Source: Cupriavidus oxalaticus (lineage in GTDB: Bacteria; Pseudomonadota; Gammaproteobacteria; Burkholderiales; Burkholderiaceae). Taken from it: 64,000 nucleotides of DNA. The notes beneath the pieces were generated by a model. It was given only the letters and a program-made list of their open reading frames with translations. It had not been told where the DNA came from and ran no database searches. Positions 37,202-46,035 of the stretch are shown piece after piece. The DNA is taken from NCBI RefSeq assembly GCF_004768545.1, contig NZ_CP038635.1:2728001-2792000 (forward strand). Direction: 5' to 3'. A program made the position numbers and the translations under genes. The number at the start of each line of letters is the position of its first letter. Positions within the stretch are counted from its first letter, which is position 1.

Positions 37202-38633
37202 GAGTTTCCCTGCGTTCCGTTGCCGGATTCTTGTTGATTGCAGTTATTTCTCGATTCACCTTTGCCACGAGTTCGCCTATGTCAACCTTGGTCGCACGCA
37301 TGGACACAAAAATACCCTCTGGCGTGTCGCCGTTGATTTGCTTGAGAATCGCAGATCTTGACCGTGCGCTAAAGAAATCGTAGCGATAACTAGTGGACGA
37401 CGCACGCTGGGATGTCTGGGATGAAAGTGAAATTAGACGCCCAGCCATAGCGCTCCAGAATCCCGGATAGCGACTACGCACATGAAAAGCAGCCGCGCGA
37501 ACGCCCGGCATCTTCTTTGCCAGCGGGACAATTTTGCGAGCAATCGCCACAACTGCGGGACGGGCAAGACGCTTCACATACCGCTTCCACGCGGCTGCGT
37601 CTTTTCCTATCGCAATTCTCACCAAGTCCGCGCCCCTGCGCAGCGGCGCTGTCAAACGCCAGGCGGTACTGTTACTAATTGCATCAAACCGCGCTTGAAG
37701 ATCCGCATTATGGCGTTTCAGGGCCTCGCATTCCGTCCACAATGCACAAAGCCGGCCGTCAAGCTGTGCGATCTGTGCCGTGTGCTGGTCGCGCTCCGCC
37801 TCCAAGAATCGATTCAGTGACTCAACCCTCTCATTGGCGCTTTCGGCTTTGGCCCTCATTTCACTGAGTGCGGCCACAGCCTCCCTGACCTCGTCACGCG
37901 CCAAACCGACTTCTTTCTCCAGATCCGCGACTGGATAGCTCAGGTGGTGGCCGCGGCTAAGACGAAAGTGATCGAAGTAGTTTGGCGGCACTTCGAATGC
38001 GGCTGCCAACGCCTCATGCTCGATTGCAAGGAAGTACTCGTTAATACCGTCGAAGTACACCTTCCGATAGCCCGCAGAGACTACAAGATCGTGCCACGCT
38101 TCAGCGACCAATAAACCGTCCAGTGGTTTGGTTGCTTCCACCACAATGATCCAGGGGCGATGATGCCTGAAATCAGAACCTCGCAAAACCGCCTCTTCGC
38201 CCCCTTCAACATCAATCTTCAGGAAATGGACGTCGCCCGAGACATATTTGTCCCAAATGGCGGCGAGTGTCATAACCTCGACGCTTGATGTGGCGAACTC
38301 CCGCCCGCTCGAATGATGAGCCTCGGCTACCTCCTTCTGTGTGGTAGACAGCCCCGTATTTTCGAACTCGAAGAAGTCAACGTGTCCCGGTTTGGCCCCA
38401 ATCGCGGCAAGAACGGACAAATCACGAGGCCGCTTCTCGACAAGCGCCTTATAGTATTGTTCTACCGGTTCTACATTAATTCCGCTCCAACCGCGGTCGT
38501 AAAAGGCACGGGTGACGGAATCGACGTCCGGGTCGTTCGCCCCGATATCAATGTAGAAACCATTGCTGACGTCCTTGAGCGCACGCCACAGCATGACGTC
38601 CTCGAAGTTCTGCGCATACGAAATAAATGTCAT
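37191..38633 (-). CDS. FkbM-family methyltransferase fused to a coiled coil (candidate chain-capping protein)
   Basis: A 480-residue protein. Residues 1 to about 205 are an FkbM-type SAM methyltransferase: ISYAQNFEDVMLWRAL opens it, the SAM loop is YIDIGAND (27-34), and LKIDVEGGEEAVLRG (138-152) is the usual second block. Residues about 236-320 are strongly heptad-like and rich in Glu, Arg and Ala (coiled coil). The motif STAWRLTAPLR (322-332), common at the end of such coils in O-antigen proteins, follows, then a basic stretch (333-375) that could touch membrane, then a tail of unknown type. It is encoded between wzt (4-base overlap) and the four-domain transferase (11-base overlap). The build recalls WbdD, where a cap-adding enzyme and a coiled-coil ruler set chain length. 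That role here is inferred. Confidence 0.87.
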   Translation of the reverse strand: MTFISYAQNFEDVMLWRALKDVSNGFYIDIGANDPDVDSVTRAFYDRGWSGINVEPVEQYYKALVEKRPRDLSVLAAIGAKPGHVDFFEFENTGLSTTQKEVAEAHHSSGREFATSSVEVMTLAAIWDKYVSGDVHFLKIDVEGGEEAVLRGSDFRHHRPWIIVVEATKPLDGLLVAEAWHDLVVSAGYRKVYFDGINEYFLAIEHEALAAAFEVPPNYFDHFRLSRGHHLSYPVADLEKEVGLARDEVREAVAALSEMRAKAESANERVESLNRFLEAERDQHTAQIAQLDGRLCALWTECEALKRHNADLQARFDAISNSTAWRLTAPLRRGADLVRIAIGKDAAAWKRYVKRLARPAVVAIARKIVPLAKKMPGVRAAAFHVRSRYPGFWSAMAGRLISLSSQTSQRASSTSYRYDFFSARSRSAILKQINGDTPEGIFVSMRATKVDIGELVAKVNREITAINKNPATERRETHGE

Positions 38634-39853
38634 GTGCGAATAATCTCCAGGCGCGAGTCCAGCCAGGCTGAGCCAATGAAGTGTTCGCGGGAAAGATTTG
38701 CGACAGTAAACACCAATGCCAGGTCACGCCACTCGTAGTTGTTGACCATATGCGTATCGGTGCTTGTAAGCGCCGTCGCGATCGAATAACTACCCGCGCC
38801 GAGATTCAAAGGGAATCGGTATTCAAAAGTTATGGCTTCGCCCGCTACCACATCTGATAAGGGGAAGCGCTTGATGTCAGAATTGGTGCCGAACACCGGC
38901 TGCCCGACCCGATCCTTTATCATGTAGCCACAAACCAGCCGCGGGATATGGGCCTGGGCTGCAACCTTGATTCGCAACGTGACTTCGGTGCCAACATCAA
39001 TGACTTCCACACGCTCATCGCGGTGGTTATACAGTCCAATATCAACAACGGTTGCCTCACCGGTACCGGACGACACCTCGGTACGACCGTCCTCCAGCTT
39101 GCGAGTCCGCACCAGGTCACTCTCCCGTTCGGCGAGCATGGCATTATAAAAATCCATGATCTCTTCAGGAGAGCCTTCCCGTTCGAGGCGCCCTGCATTA
39201 AGCAGGATCGCGCGGTCGCAGATGGACTGGATTGCCATTTTGTCGTGCGACACAATCAGCAACGTGGTGCCCTCGGCGCGGAATTTTCTAATCCGCTCGA
39301 AACTCTTGTGTTGAAAATAAGTATCGCCGACCGATAACGCCTCATCAACAATCAGAATATCCGGTCGTTTCGCGGTGGCCACGCTGAACGCAACCCGCAT
39401 TTGCATGCCACTTGAATAAGTGCGGACCGGCTCGTCAAAGTAATCACCGATCTCGGCGAACTCCTGAATCTCCGGAATGAGCGCGTCGATCTCTGGCACG
39501 GACAAACCAAGCAACTGCCCCGCCATATAAACGTTCTGCCGACCGGTAAAATCAGGATGGAAACCCATGCCCAACTCAAGCATGGCCGCCACTCGACCAG
39601 ATACGGTGATAGCCCCTGCCGTAGGCTGGCTGGTCCCTGTAATCATCTTCAGCAGCGTACTCTTGCCAGCACCATTGATACCGACAATACCGACTGCCTC
39701 GCCTGCCTTGACTTCAAAACTGATGTCGCGCAACACCCATTTCAGGTGATGTCGCACCCCGTTCCCGGGAATAATCCACTCCAGCAGGCGCGACCAGCGG
39801 CTCGAATATTGCCGGTACGCCTTGCCAACCCCTGTAACCTGTATCTTGCCCAT
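38630..39853 (-). CDS. wzt: Polysaccharide ABC exporter ATPase with C-terminal carbohydrate-binding-type domain
   Basis: A 407-residue nucleotide-binding subunit. Walker A is GINGAGKST (58-66), the signature is YSSGMQMR (146-153), Walker B is ILIVDEAL (166-173), and the switch histidine is 203 in VSHDK. Residues about 255-407 form an extra beta-rich domain with the Wzt-C type element VFGTNSD (320-326). In exporters such as E. coli O9a this domain recognises the terminal modification on the finished chain. Short Wzt/KpsT proteins lack it, so its presence predicts end-capped polymer export. The start overlaps the wzm stop by one base, and the methyltransferase gene follows with a 4-base overlap. 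Confidence 0.94.
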   Translation of the reverse strand: MGKIQVTGVGKAYRQYSSRWSRLLEWIIPGNGVRHHLKWVLRDISFEVKAGEAVGIVGINGAGKSTLLKMITGTSQPTAGAITVSGRVAAMLELGMGFHPDFTGRQNVYMAGQLLGLSVPEIDALIPEIQEFAEIGDYFDEPVRTYSSGMQMRVAFSVATAKRPDILIVDEALSVGDTYFQHKSFERIRKFRAEGTTLLIVSHDKMAIQSICDRAILLNAGRLEREGSPEEIMDFYNAMLAERESDLVRTRKLEDGRTEVSSGTGEATVVDIGLYNHRDERVEVIDVGTEVTLRIKVAAQAHIPRLVCGYMIKDRVGQPVFGTNSDIKRFPLSDVVAGEAITFEYRFPLNLGAGSYSIATALTSTDTHMVNNYEWRDLALVFTVANLSREHFIGSAWLDSRLEIIRT

Positions 39854-40653
39854 CAGAGTTCGTCCACAAGTTCACCAGAACGATTGCGGAATAACCGCAA
39901 GCCGAGTGCACACATTACCAAACCGGCAATCAGGCACGGCAGAAGTGACGACCATTGGGGCTCCACATGCTTCACGAGAATATCCTGGTAGGCACCAACT
40001 ACTGCAGCCATGGGATTGAACGCGAGCAATTCCTTAATTTTCTCCGGCAGCACCGTGACCGGATAGACGATAGGGGTGAGCCAGAACCAGAACTGGATCA
40101 ACACCCCAAACAACTGGCCAACGTCCCGGAAGAAAACGTTCAGCACCCCCAGAATCATCCCCAGGCCGATGGAGAACAGGATTTGCACACCGAGTACCGG
40201 GAATACATCGAAGAATACCCAGCCTGGGAAGTTTCCGGAGATCACTAGGAAACAAACAAAGATTCCGAAAATAATGCCGAAGTTGATCGTACTATTGACA
40301 ATCACGATCACCGGGAGGCAAATTCTCGGAAAGCTTATCTTTTTGATCAGATTAGCATTATCAACAAATACGTTGATTGATCTGGTCGTAACCTCGGCAA
40401 AATATGTCCATGTCAGCGAACCTGCGCACAGATAAATACTGTATGCAAGATGACTATCGATGCCAGGCAGCCGCGATCGCATCATCTGCGAAAAGATGAC
40501 GGTATACACGACGATCATGGCAAGTGGATTGATAATCAGCCAAGCCGCACCAAGAATCGAATTCTGATAGCGCGACTGAAACTCCCGCTTTGCACTACCC
40601 GCTATGAAACCGCGATAGCTCCAGATCGCGCCAAGTTGACCAGCCTTAATCAA
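39853..40653 (-). CDS. wzm: Polysaccharide ABC exporter permease
   Basis: A 266-residue inner-membrane protein of the ABC-2 type with about six hydrophobic segments. The segment FQSRYQNSILGAAWLIINPLAMIVVYTVIF (in pieces) is the classic cytoplasmic-helix-to-TM1 part of Wzm/KpsM. It forms the channel for undecaprenyl-PP-linked polysaccharide together with Wzt. It is encoded between manC (4-base overlap) and wzt (1-base overlap). The gene is among the AT-richest in the window: only 18 of 60 bases at 40321-40380 are G or C. Confidence 0.93.
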   Translation of the reverse strand: MIKAGQLGAIWSYRGFIAGSAKREFQSRYQNSILGAAWLIINPLAMIVVYTVIFSQMMRSRLPGIDSHLAYSIYLCAGSLTWTYFAEVTTRSINVFVDNANLIKKISFPRICLPVIVIVNSTINFGIIFGIFVCFLVISGNFPGWVFFDVFPVLGVQILFSIGLGMILGVLNVFFRDVGQLFGVLIQFWFWLTPIVYPVTVLPEKIKELLAFNPMAAVVGAYQDILVKHVEPQWSSLLPCLIAGLVMCALGLRLFRNRSGELVDEL

Positions 40654-42089
40654 TTCGCCCGCCCATATTTATCTTCAAATCGAACAATATCGTCTTCGCC
40701 CAGATACTCACCACACTGAACCTCAATCAACACAAGATCCATCACACCGGGATTGATCAGGCGATGCTTGTGCCCTGCCGGAATATAGGTCGATTGATTA
40801 GGCTGCAACGAAATAACCTGATCGCCATTGACAACATCAGCAGTACCACTCACCACAATCCAATGCTCGCTTCGATGGTGATGCATCTGCAGCGATAGTT
40901 GTGCACCAGGCTTGACCACAATCCGCTTGATCTTGAAGCGGTCGCTTTCCTCCAGGACGGTATAGGTACCCCAGGGGCGATGCGCAGTCTTATGGATCTT
41001 GTAGCTCTCGTGTCCGTTCCGCTTTAGCTGACCGACGATGTGCTTGACATCCTGAGTGCAGTCCCGGTTGGCAACCAGCAGCGCGTCAGGGGTATCCACG
41101 ATGATCAAGTTATCAACGCCCACTGCGCCAACTACCCGCGCGTCGCTCTTAATGTAGCAATTGCTGACACCATGCAAAAGCGCTTCACCATAAATGCGAT
41201 TGCCCTGAGAGTCGGGCGGCGTCAATTCACTGATGGAATGCCACGAGCCAATATCACTCCAACCCATATCACTCGGAACAATCGACACCCGGTCAGATTT
41301 CTCCATGACGGCGTAGTCGATGGAAATATCTGTCACATGCTTGAATTGCGAGGGCTCGAGTTCGACAGACCGGCAGCCATTGGCCGTTGATACCGCGCCG
41401 GCCGAAATACTTCGTTCGCAGGCCGTCAGCATATCCGGCGTGAAGCGAGCGAATTCTTTAAGAATTGTTCGAGCAGAGAAGCAGAACATGCCGGAATTCC
41501 ACAGGTGCTTCCCGCCCGCGAGCATGGCCTCCGCGACATCGAGCTTTGGCTTCTCTACGAATCGCACCACCGGGTGGACACCGTCCAGCCCTTGCTCACT
41601 ATCGAACTCGATGTAGCCATAGCCAGTTTCGGGCGCGGTCGGGCGAATCCCGAAGGTCACGATACGACCTTCAATTGCGGCAGCGGCTGCCGCGTCCACG
41701 GCAGACCGGAACTTGTCCAGGTCTTCGATCAGGTGGTCAGCCGGGAGAACCAACATAACTGCGCCCTCCCCGTGATGCTGCGCAATCCAGCAGGCGGCAG
41801 ACGCCACCGCACCGGCCGTGTTGCGACCAAAAGGCTCCAGCACAAAACCCAGGGGGATCTGGTCGCCGTTGACTTCCTGGCATTCGTCTCGGGTGAGGAA
41901 GTAAGTCTCGCGATTCGTCACCAGCACCACTTCCGGCACATCGTCAAACAAAGTGGCCCGCTTAAAAGTCTTCTGCAGCAAACTTTCACCATCAGCAAGC
42001 TTCAGAAGCGGCTTTGGGAATGCCTCACGGGAAACCGGCCAGAGACGAGTTCCTGCACCACCGGAGATAATGACTGGAATGATTTGCAT
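40650..42089 (-). CDS. manC: Bifunctional mannose-1-phosphate guanylyltransferase / mannose-6-phosphate isomerase
   Basis: A 479-residue two-domain enzyme. The N-terminal nucleotidyltransferase opens IIPVISGGAGTRLWPVSRE without the second residue pair of RmlA, and FVEKPKLDVAEAML binds the sugar nucleotide. The C-terminal cupin (about 350-479) has the metal-binding QMHHHRSEHWIVVSG of type II phosphomannose isomerases. It makes mannose-6-phosphate from fructose-6-phosphate and GDP-mannose from mannose-1-phosphate. As the first gene of the minus-strand operon it feeds Gmd directly. WbpW of the Pseudomonas A-band cluster has the same role. Confidence 0.94.
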   Translation of the reverse strand: MQIIPVIISGGAGTRLWPVSREAFPKPLLKLADGESLLQKTFKRATLFDDVPEVVLVTNRETYFLTRDECQEVNGDQIPLGFVLEPFGRNTAGAVASAACWIAQHHGEGAVMLVLPADHLIEDLDKFRSAVDAAAAAAIEGRIVTFGIRPTAPETGYGYIEFDSEQGLDGVHPVVRFVEKPKLDVAEAMLAGGKHLWNSGMFCFSARTILKEFARFTPDMLTACERSISAGAVSTANGCRSVELEPSQFKHVTDISIDYAVMEKSDRVSIVPSDMGWSDIGSWHSISELTPPDSQGNRIYGEALLHGVSNCYIKSDARVVGAVGVDNLIIVDTPDALLVANRDCTQDVKHIVGQLKRNGHESYKIHKTAHRPWGTYTVLEESDRFKIKRIVVKPGAQLSLQMHHHRSEHWIVVSGTADVVNGDQVISLQPNQSTYIPAGHKHRLINPGVMDLVLIEVQCGEYLGEDDIVRFEDKYGRAN

Positions 42090-42443
42090 GATTGACCACT
42101 TTTTTGACTCAGGGCCGAATTGTAACGGAGCACCCCGCCGACCCTGTAAGACCCATGTAATTTTGTCTTGCCATCTGTAACGTTCACGGCAAATAGCCTC
42201 TCGCCTCTTGCCAAGAGCGCTCTATGTTGCTAGCGGCTGGATATGCGGCGAAATCGATGGCCTTGCAGCGGCGCCGCCTCAGCAGGAGATGCTAAATGCG
42301 CCTCTCGATGCCCGCATTGTGGTAATTAGATCACAAAAAGATGGCGCAGCCCGATACACGCACTTACAGAATCGCCGCATGCGGTAAGGACAGAGCAATA
42401 GCCGTTCCTGACCCGTGTGTCTGCGATCCTCTGTACAAGCGAG
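42090..42443. other. 354-base gene-free stretch ahead of the manC operon
   Basis: This lies between the end of rmlC and the start of manC, both on the minus strand. It probably holds the operon promoter: on the minus strand TACAAT occurs at 42124-42119, 30 bases before the manC ATG, with no clear -35 partner. No open frame with coding character and no hairpin with a T run was seen. The position and AT content fit a transferred locus joint. Confidence 0.5.
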
Positions 42444-43007
42444 CTACTGAGGTCGTATAACTTCGAAAGCTACTTCGGCCAGCAACTTGGCCGCCGCATC
42501 CTTCGCTGTAAGGACCGGATTACCTTGTAAGGGCCAGCGCACACCAACCGACGGATCACTCCACAACAGCGTGCGCTCGTGCTCAGGGTACCAGTAGTCA
42601 GTCGCTTTATAGAGGACTTCGGCCAGCTCGGACAAGACCAGAAATCCGTGCGCGAAGCCTTCCGGTATCCAAAGTTGCTTCTTGTTTGCGGCCGAGAGCG
42701 TCACACCCACCCATTGGCCGAAGGAAGGTGACTCGGTGCGGACATCCACCGCGACGTCGAACACTTCTCCCGCGATTACCCGCAGCAATTTACCTTGCGG
42801 ATGCCGAACCTGAAAGTGCAAGCCCCGCAGGACATTGCGCACGGAGCTGGAATGGTTGTCCTGGACAAAGGTGCGCCGGATGCCAGTCGCCTGCTCGAAC
42901 GCCCGCGCGTTGAAGCTTTCCATGAAGAAGCCGCGCGAATCGCTGAACACCTGCGGCTCGATGACCAGCACTTCGGGCAGCGCGGTGGGCGTGGCGGTGA
43001 GTTTCAT
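42444..43007 (-). CDS. rmlC: dTDP-4-dehydrorhamnose 3,5-epimerase
   Basis: Cupin enzyme of 187 residues, third step of dTDP-L-rhamnose synthesis. The catalytic histidine region is [18 protein letters not shown] near residue 62, the Asp partner is in [11 protein letters not shown], and the tyrosine lies in [15 protein letters not shown]. The ATG at 43007 overlaps the rmlA stop by 4 bases; earlier in-frame starts would run into rmlA. It is the last gene of rmlBDAC. Confidence 0.95.
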   Translation of the reverse strand: MKLTATPTALPEVLVIEPQVFSDSRGFFMESFNARAFEQATGIRRTFVQDNHSSSVRNVLRGLHFQVRHPQGKLLRVIAGEVFDVAVDVRTESPSFGQWVGVTLSAANKKQLWIPEGFAHGFLVLSELAEVLYKATDYWYPEHERTLLWSDPSVGVRWPLQGNPVLTAKDAAAKLLAEVAFEVIRPQ

Positions 43008-43882
43008 TTGACCGGATCCGCAATGATTTGCCTCAGGTACTTGCCGTAGCTGTTGTTGCCCAACGATCCGGCAAGCTCGGCAACTTTGTCGGCGGTGATC
43101 CACTGACTGCGGTAAGCGATTTCTTCCGGGCAAGCCACCATCAGGCCTTGCCGGTTCTGTAGCGTAGCAATGAAGCTTGCCGCTTCCAGCAATGATTCAT
43201 GCGTGCCGGTATCGAGCCAGGCATAGCCGCGGCCCATGATCTCGACATCGAGCTGGCTGGCCTGCAGATAGTGATTGTTCACGTCGGTGATCTCCAGCTC
43301 GCCCCTCGCCGATGGCAGGATCCCGGCGGCGATGTCGCAGACCTGATTGTCATAGAAATAGAGACCGGTCACCGCATAGTTGGAGCGCGGCTTGCGCGGC
43401 TTTTCTTCCAGCGACACGGCGCGGAAGTCCTTGTCGAATTCCACCACGCCATAGCGCTCGGGATCCTGTACATGGTAGGCGAATATCGTGGCGCCATCGG
43501 TCTGCGTGGCGGAGCGCCTGAGCTGGGCCACGAGATCGTGGCCGTAGAAGATGTTATCGCCGAGGATCAGCGTCGACGGATGATTGCCGATGAAATCCTT
43601 GCCGATGATGAAGGCCTGCGCCAGCCCGTCGGGCGATGGCTGCACGGCATATTGAAGGTTGATGCCCCAGGCGCTGCCGTCGCCCAGCATCTCGGCGAAG
43701 CGCGACGTGTCCTGCGGCGTGGAGATGACCAGGATGTCGCGGATGCCGGCCAGCATCAGGGTGGACAGCGGATAGTAGACCATCGGCTTGTCGTACACCG
43801 GCAGCAGCTGTTTCGATACCGACCGCGTAATCGGGTAGAGCCGGGTGCCGGAACCCCCGGCGAGGATGATGCCTTTACGCAT
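43004..43882 (-). CDS. rmlA: Glucose-1-phosphate thymidylyltransferase
   Basis: A 292-residue nucleotidyltransferase that makes dTDP-glucose, the first step of the L-rhamnose route. The catalytic loop is [31 protein letters not shown] in pieces at residues 4-34. The metal aspartate is in [13 protein letters not shown], and [20 protein letters not shown] (in pieces) binds product. The ATG at 43882 starts 8 bases inside the end of rmlD; a longer in-frame start upstream is not needed. Confidence 0.96.
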   Translation of the reverse strand: MRKGIILAGGSGTRLYPITRSVSKQLLPVYDKPMVYYPLSTLMLAGIRDILVISTPQDTSRFAEMLGDGSAWGINLQYAVQPSPDGLAQAFIIGKDFIGNHPSTLILGDNIFYGHDLVAQLRRSATQTDGATIFAYHVQDPERYGVVEFDKDFRAVSLEEKPRKPRSNYAVTGLYFYDNQVCDIAAGILPSARGELEITDVNNHYLQASQLDVEIMGRGYAWLDTGTHESLLEAASFIATLQNRQGLMVACPEEIAYRSQWITADKVAELAGSLGNNSYGKYLRQIIADPVK

Positions 43883-44807
43883 GGAAGTCTCGCTCAGCAA
43901 GGATCTGGTCCAGCAGATGGCGCACCCCTTCCTCCCATGGAGGAAGGTGAATGCCAAAAGTCTGGCGCGCCTTTGCCGTATCTAGCCGGGAGTTTGACGG
44001 CCGTGGCGCTGCGGCGGCGTACTCGGCCGCGGCAATGCCTTCGATATCGTCGGGCCCGGCCCTCAGGGCGACACCCCGTGCCGCCGCATGGCGCAGGACT
44101 TCCTTCGCATAGGCATGCCAGGTGGTCTCGCCGGCAGCAGCCAGGTGGTAGATGCCCGCCGCAAAGTCAACTCGGTTGCCATACAGCCAGTGGCGCGCAA
44201 TGATCTGGGCCGTTGCGTCGGCGATCAGCGCGGCGGATGTCGGCGCGCCATGCTGGTCGGCCACCACCCTCAAACTGCCGCACTCGCGCGCAAGGCGCAG
44301 AATGGTCTTGGCGAAATTACTGCCGTGCGCCCCCGCCACCCAGGACGTGCGCAGAATCAGGGCAGGAATGCCTGCCGTCGCGATCGCCGCTTCGCCGGCC
44401 AGCTTGCTCTTGCCATATACCGAGCGCGGATTGACGGGGTCGCTTTCCACATAGGGACTGTCCTTGCGGCCGTCGAACACATAGTCAGTGGAATAGTGAA
44501 CCAGCAGCGACCCCATGGCGCGAGCTTCTTCGGCGAGCACCTCCACTGCCCTGGCATTGACGGCAAAGGCAAGCGCGGGCTCGGCTTCCGCCTTGTCGAC
44601 CGCGGTATAGGCGGCGGCATTGACGATCACGTCGGGACGGTATGTGCGCAGCGCGCGGCGGACCTGGTCGGGGTCGGCAAAGTCGCACGTGGATCGATCG
44701 AGCGCCACGACATGGCCAAGCGGCGCCAGGCTGCGTCGCAGTTCGAAGCCGACCTGCCCGTTGCTGCCAGTGACGAGAAGCGTGGGGGTTTCCATGCTAT
44801 GCGGCAT
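43875..44807 (-). CDS. rmlD: dTDP-4-dehydrorhamnose reductase
   Basis: SDR enzyme of 310 residues (or 306 from the ATG at 44795) giving dTDP-L-rhamnose. The nucleotide fold is [16 protein letters not shown] near the start, the catalytic motif is [12 protein letters not shown], and [16 protein letters not shown] is the usual substrate-loop block. It overlaps the end of rmlB by 11 bases if the first ATG is used. Confidence 0.94.
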   Translation of the reverse strand: MPHSMETPTLLVTGSNGQVGFELRRSLAPLGHVVALDRSTCDFADPDQVRRALRTYRPDVIVNAAAYTAVDKAEAEPALAFAVNARAVEVLAEEARAMGSLLVHYSTDYVFDGRKDSPYVESDPVNPRSVYGKSKLAGEAAIATAGIPALILRTSWVAGAHGSNFAKTILRLARECGSLRVVADQHGAPTSAALIADATAQIIARHWLYGNRVDFAAGIYHLAAAGETTWHAYAKEVLRHAAARGVALRAGPDDIEGIAAAEYAAAAPRPSNSRLDTAKARQTFGIHLPPWEEGVRHLLDQILAERDFHA

Positions 44808-45861
44808 ATTGCTTCGCCACCCAGTGGCGGTATTCGCCGGACAGCACGTCCTGCACCCAGTCCTGGTTGTGCAGGTACCACTGCACGGTCTTGAGCAGGC
44901 CAGATTCGAAGGTCTCGGCCGGCTTCCATCCCAGTTCCCGTGCCAGCTTGCTGGCGTCGATGGCGTAGCGCCGGTCGTGGCCGGGGCGGTCCTTGACGAA
45001 CGCGATCTGGTCTCGGTACGAACCGGAGGCCTTTGGCTTCAGTGCGTCCAGCATGTCGCAAAGCGTATGCACGACCTCCAGGTTGGTCTTCTCGTTCCAG
45101 CCGCCGACGTTGTAGGTTTCGCCGGGGCGGCCGTATGCCAGCACCTCGCGGATGGCCGCGCAGTGGTCGCCGACATAGAGCCAGTCGCGCACGTTGAGGC
45201 CATCGCCATAGACAGGCAGCGGCTTGCCGGCCAGCGCACTGGTGATCATTAGCGGGATCAGCTTCTCGGGAAGTTGGAATGGCCCGTAGTTATTGGAGCA
45301 GTTGGTCGTGATCACCGGTAACCCGTAGGTATGATGGTAGGCGCGCACCATATGATCCGATGCCGCCTTCGAGGCGGAATACGGACTGTTCGGCTGATAG
45401 GGCGAGGTTTCCGAGAACGGCGGGTCGGCAGGGCCGAGCGAGCCGAAGACTTCGTCGGTGGAGACGTGCAGGAAGCGAAATGCGGCCCGGGCGGGGCCAT
45501 CCTGTGCTCGCCAGTAGGCGAGTACCGCTTCTAGCAGCGTGAGCGTGCCCACCACGTTGGTCTGCACAAAGTCGGCCGGCGCGTCGATAGAGCGATCGAC
45601 GTGGCTTTCCGCCGCAAAATGCAGGACCGCGCGGGGGCGGTAGGACTGCAGCAAGCGGGTGATCGCTGCGCTGTCGCAGATATCGGTTTGCGAAAAGATG
45701 TGCCGGGGATCGCTTTCAATGGCGGCCAGGCTCTTGCGGTTGCCCGCGTAGGTCACCTTGTCGACATTGACGATCCCGTCGGCGCCGTCCTGACGCAGCC
45801 AGTCGAGAACAAAGTTGGCGCCGATGAAACCTGCGCCGCCTGTAACCAAAATGTGCGACAA
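44797..45861 (-). CDS. rmlB: dTDP-glucose 4,6-dehydratase
   Basis: SDR enzyme of 354 residues, second step to dTDP-L-rhamnose. [19 protein letters not shown] binds NAD. The catalytic Tyr and Lys are in [15 protein letters not shown], the aspartate and glutamate are in [10 protein letters not shown], and [20 protein letters not shown] (in pieces) is conserved. It is the first gene of the minus-strand rmlBDAC operon and is divergent from apaH. Confidence 0.96.
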   Translation of the reverse strand: MSHILVTGGAGFIGANFVLDWLRQDGADGIVNVDKVTYAGNRKSLAAIESDPRHIFSQTDICDSAAITRLLQSYRPRAVLHFAAESHVDRSIDAPADFVQTNVVGTLTLLEAVLAYWRAQDGPARAAFRFLHVSTDEVFGSLGPADPPFSETSPYQPNSPYSASKAASDHMVRAYHHTYGLPVITTNCSNNYGPFQLPEKLIPLMITSALAGKPLPVYGDGLNVRDWLYVGDHCAAIREVLAYGRPGETYNVGGWNEKTNLEVVHTLCDMLDALKPKASGSYRDQIAFVKDRPGHDRRYAIDASKLARELGWKPAETFESGLLKTVQWYLHNQDWVQDVLSGEYRHWVAKQYAA

Positions 45862-46035
45862 GGCTTGCTCCTGCCAATGTATGTCGAAAAACCCGTCATG
45901 CGGGCACTCAATTTCGAGAAGAAAACTAGGGCTGCGTTCACCCCCTCTGAAAGGGACGGTATTCTATCTGCCGATAACCCATCCTACGATCGCCGCAGTT
46001 CGTTGGGTAGCCTCAGGTAACAGGTACCGGAACGG

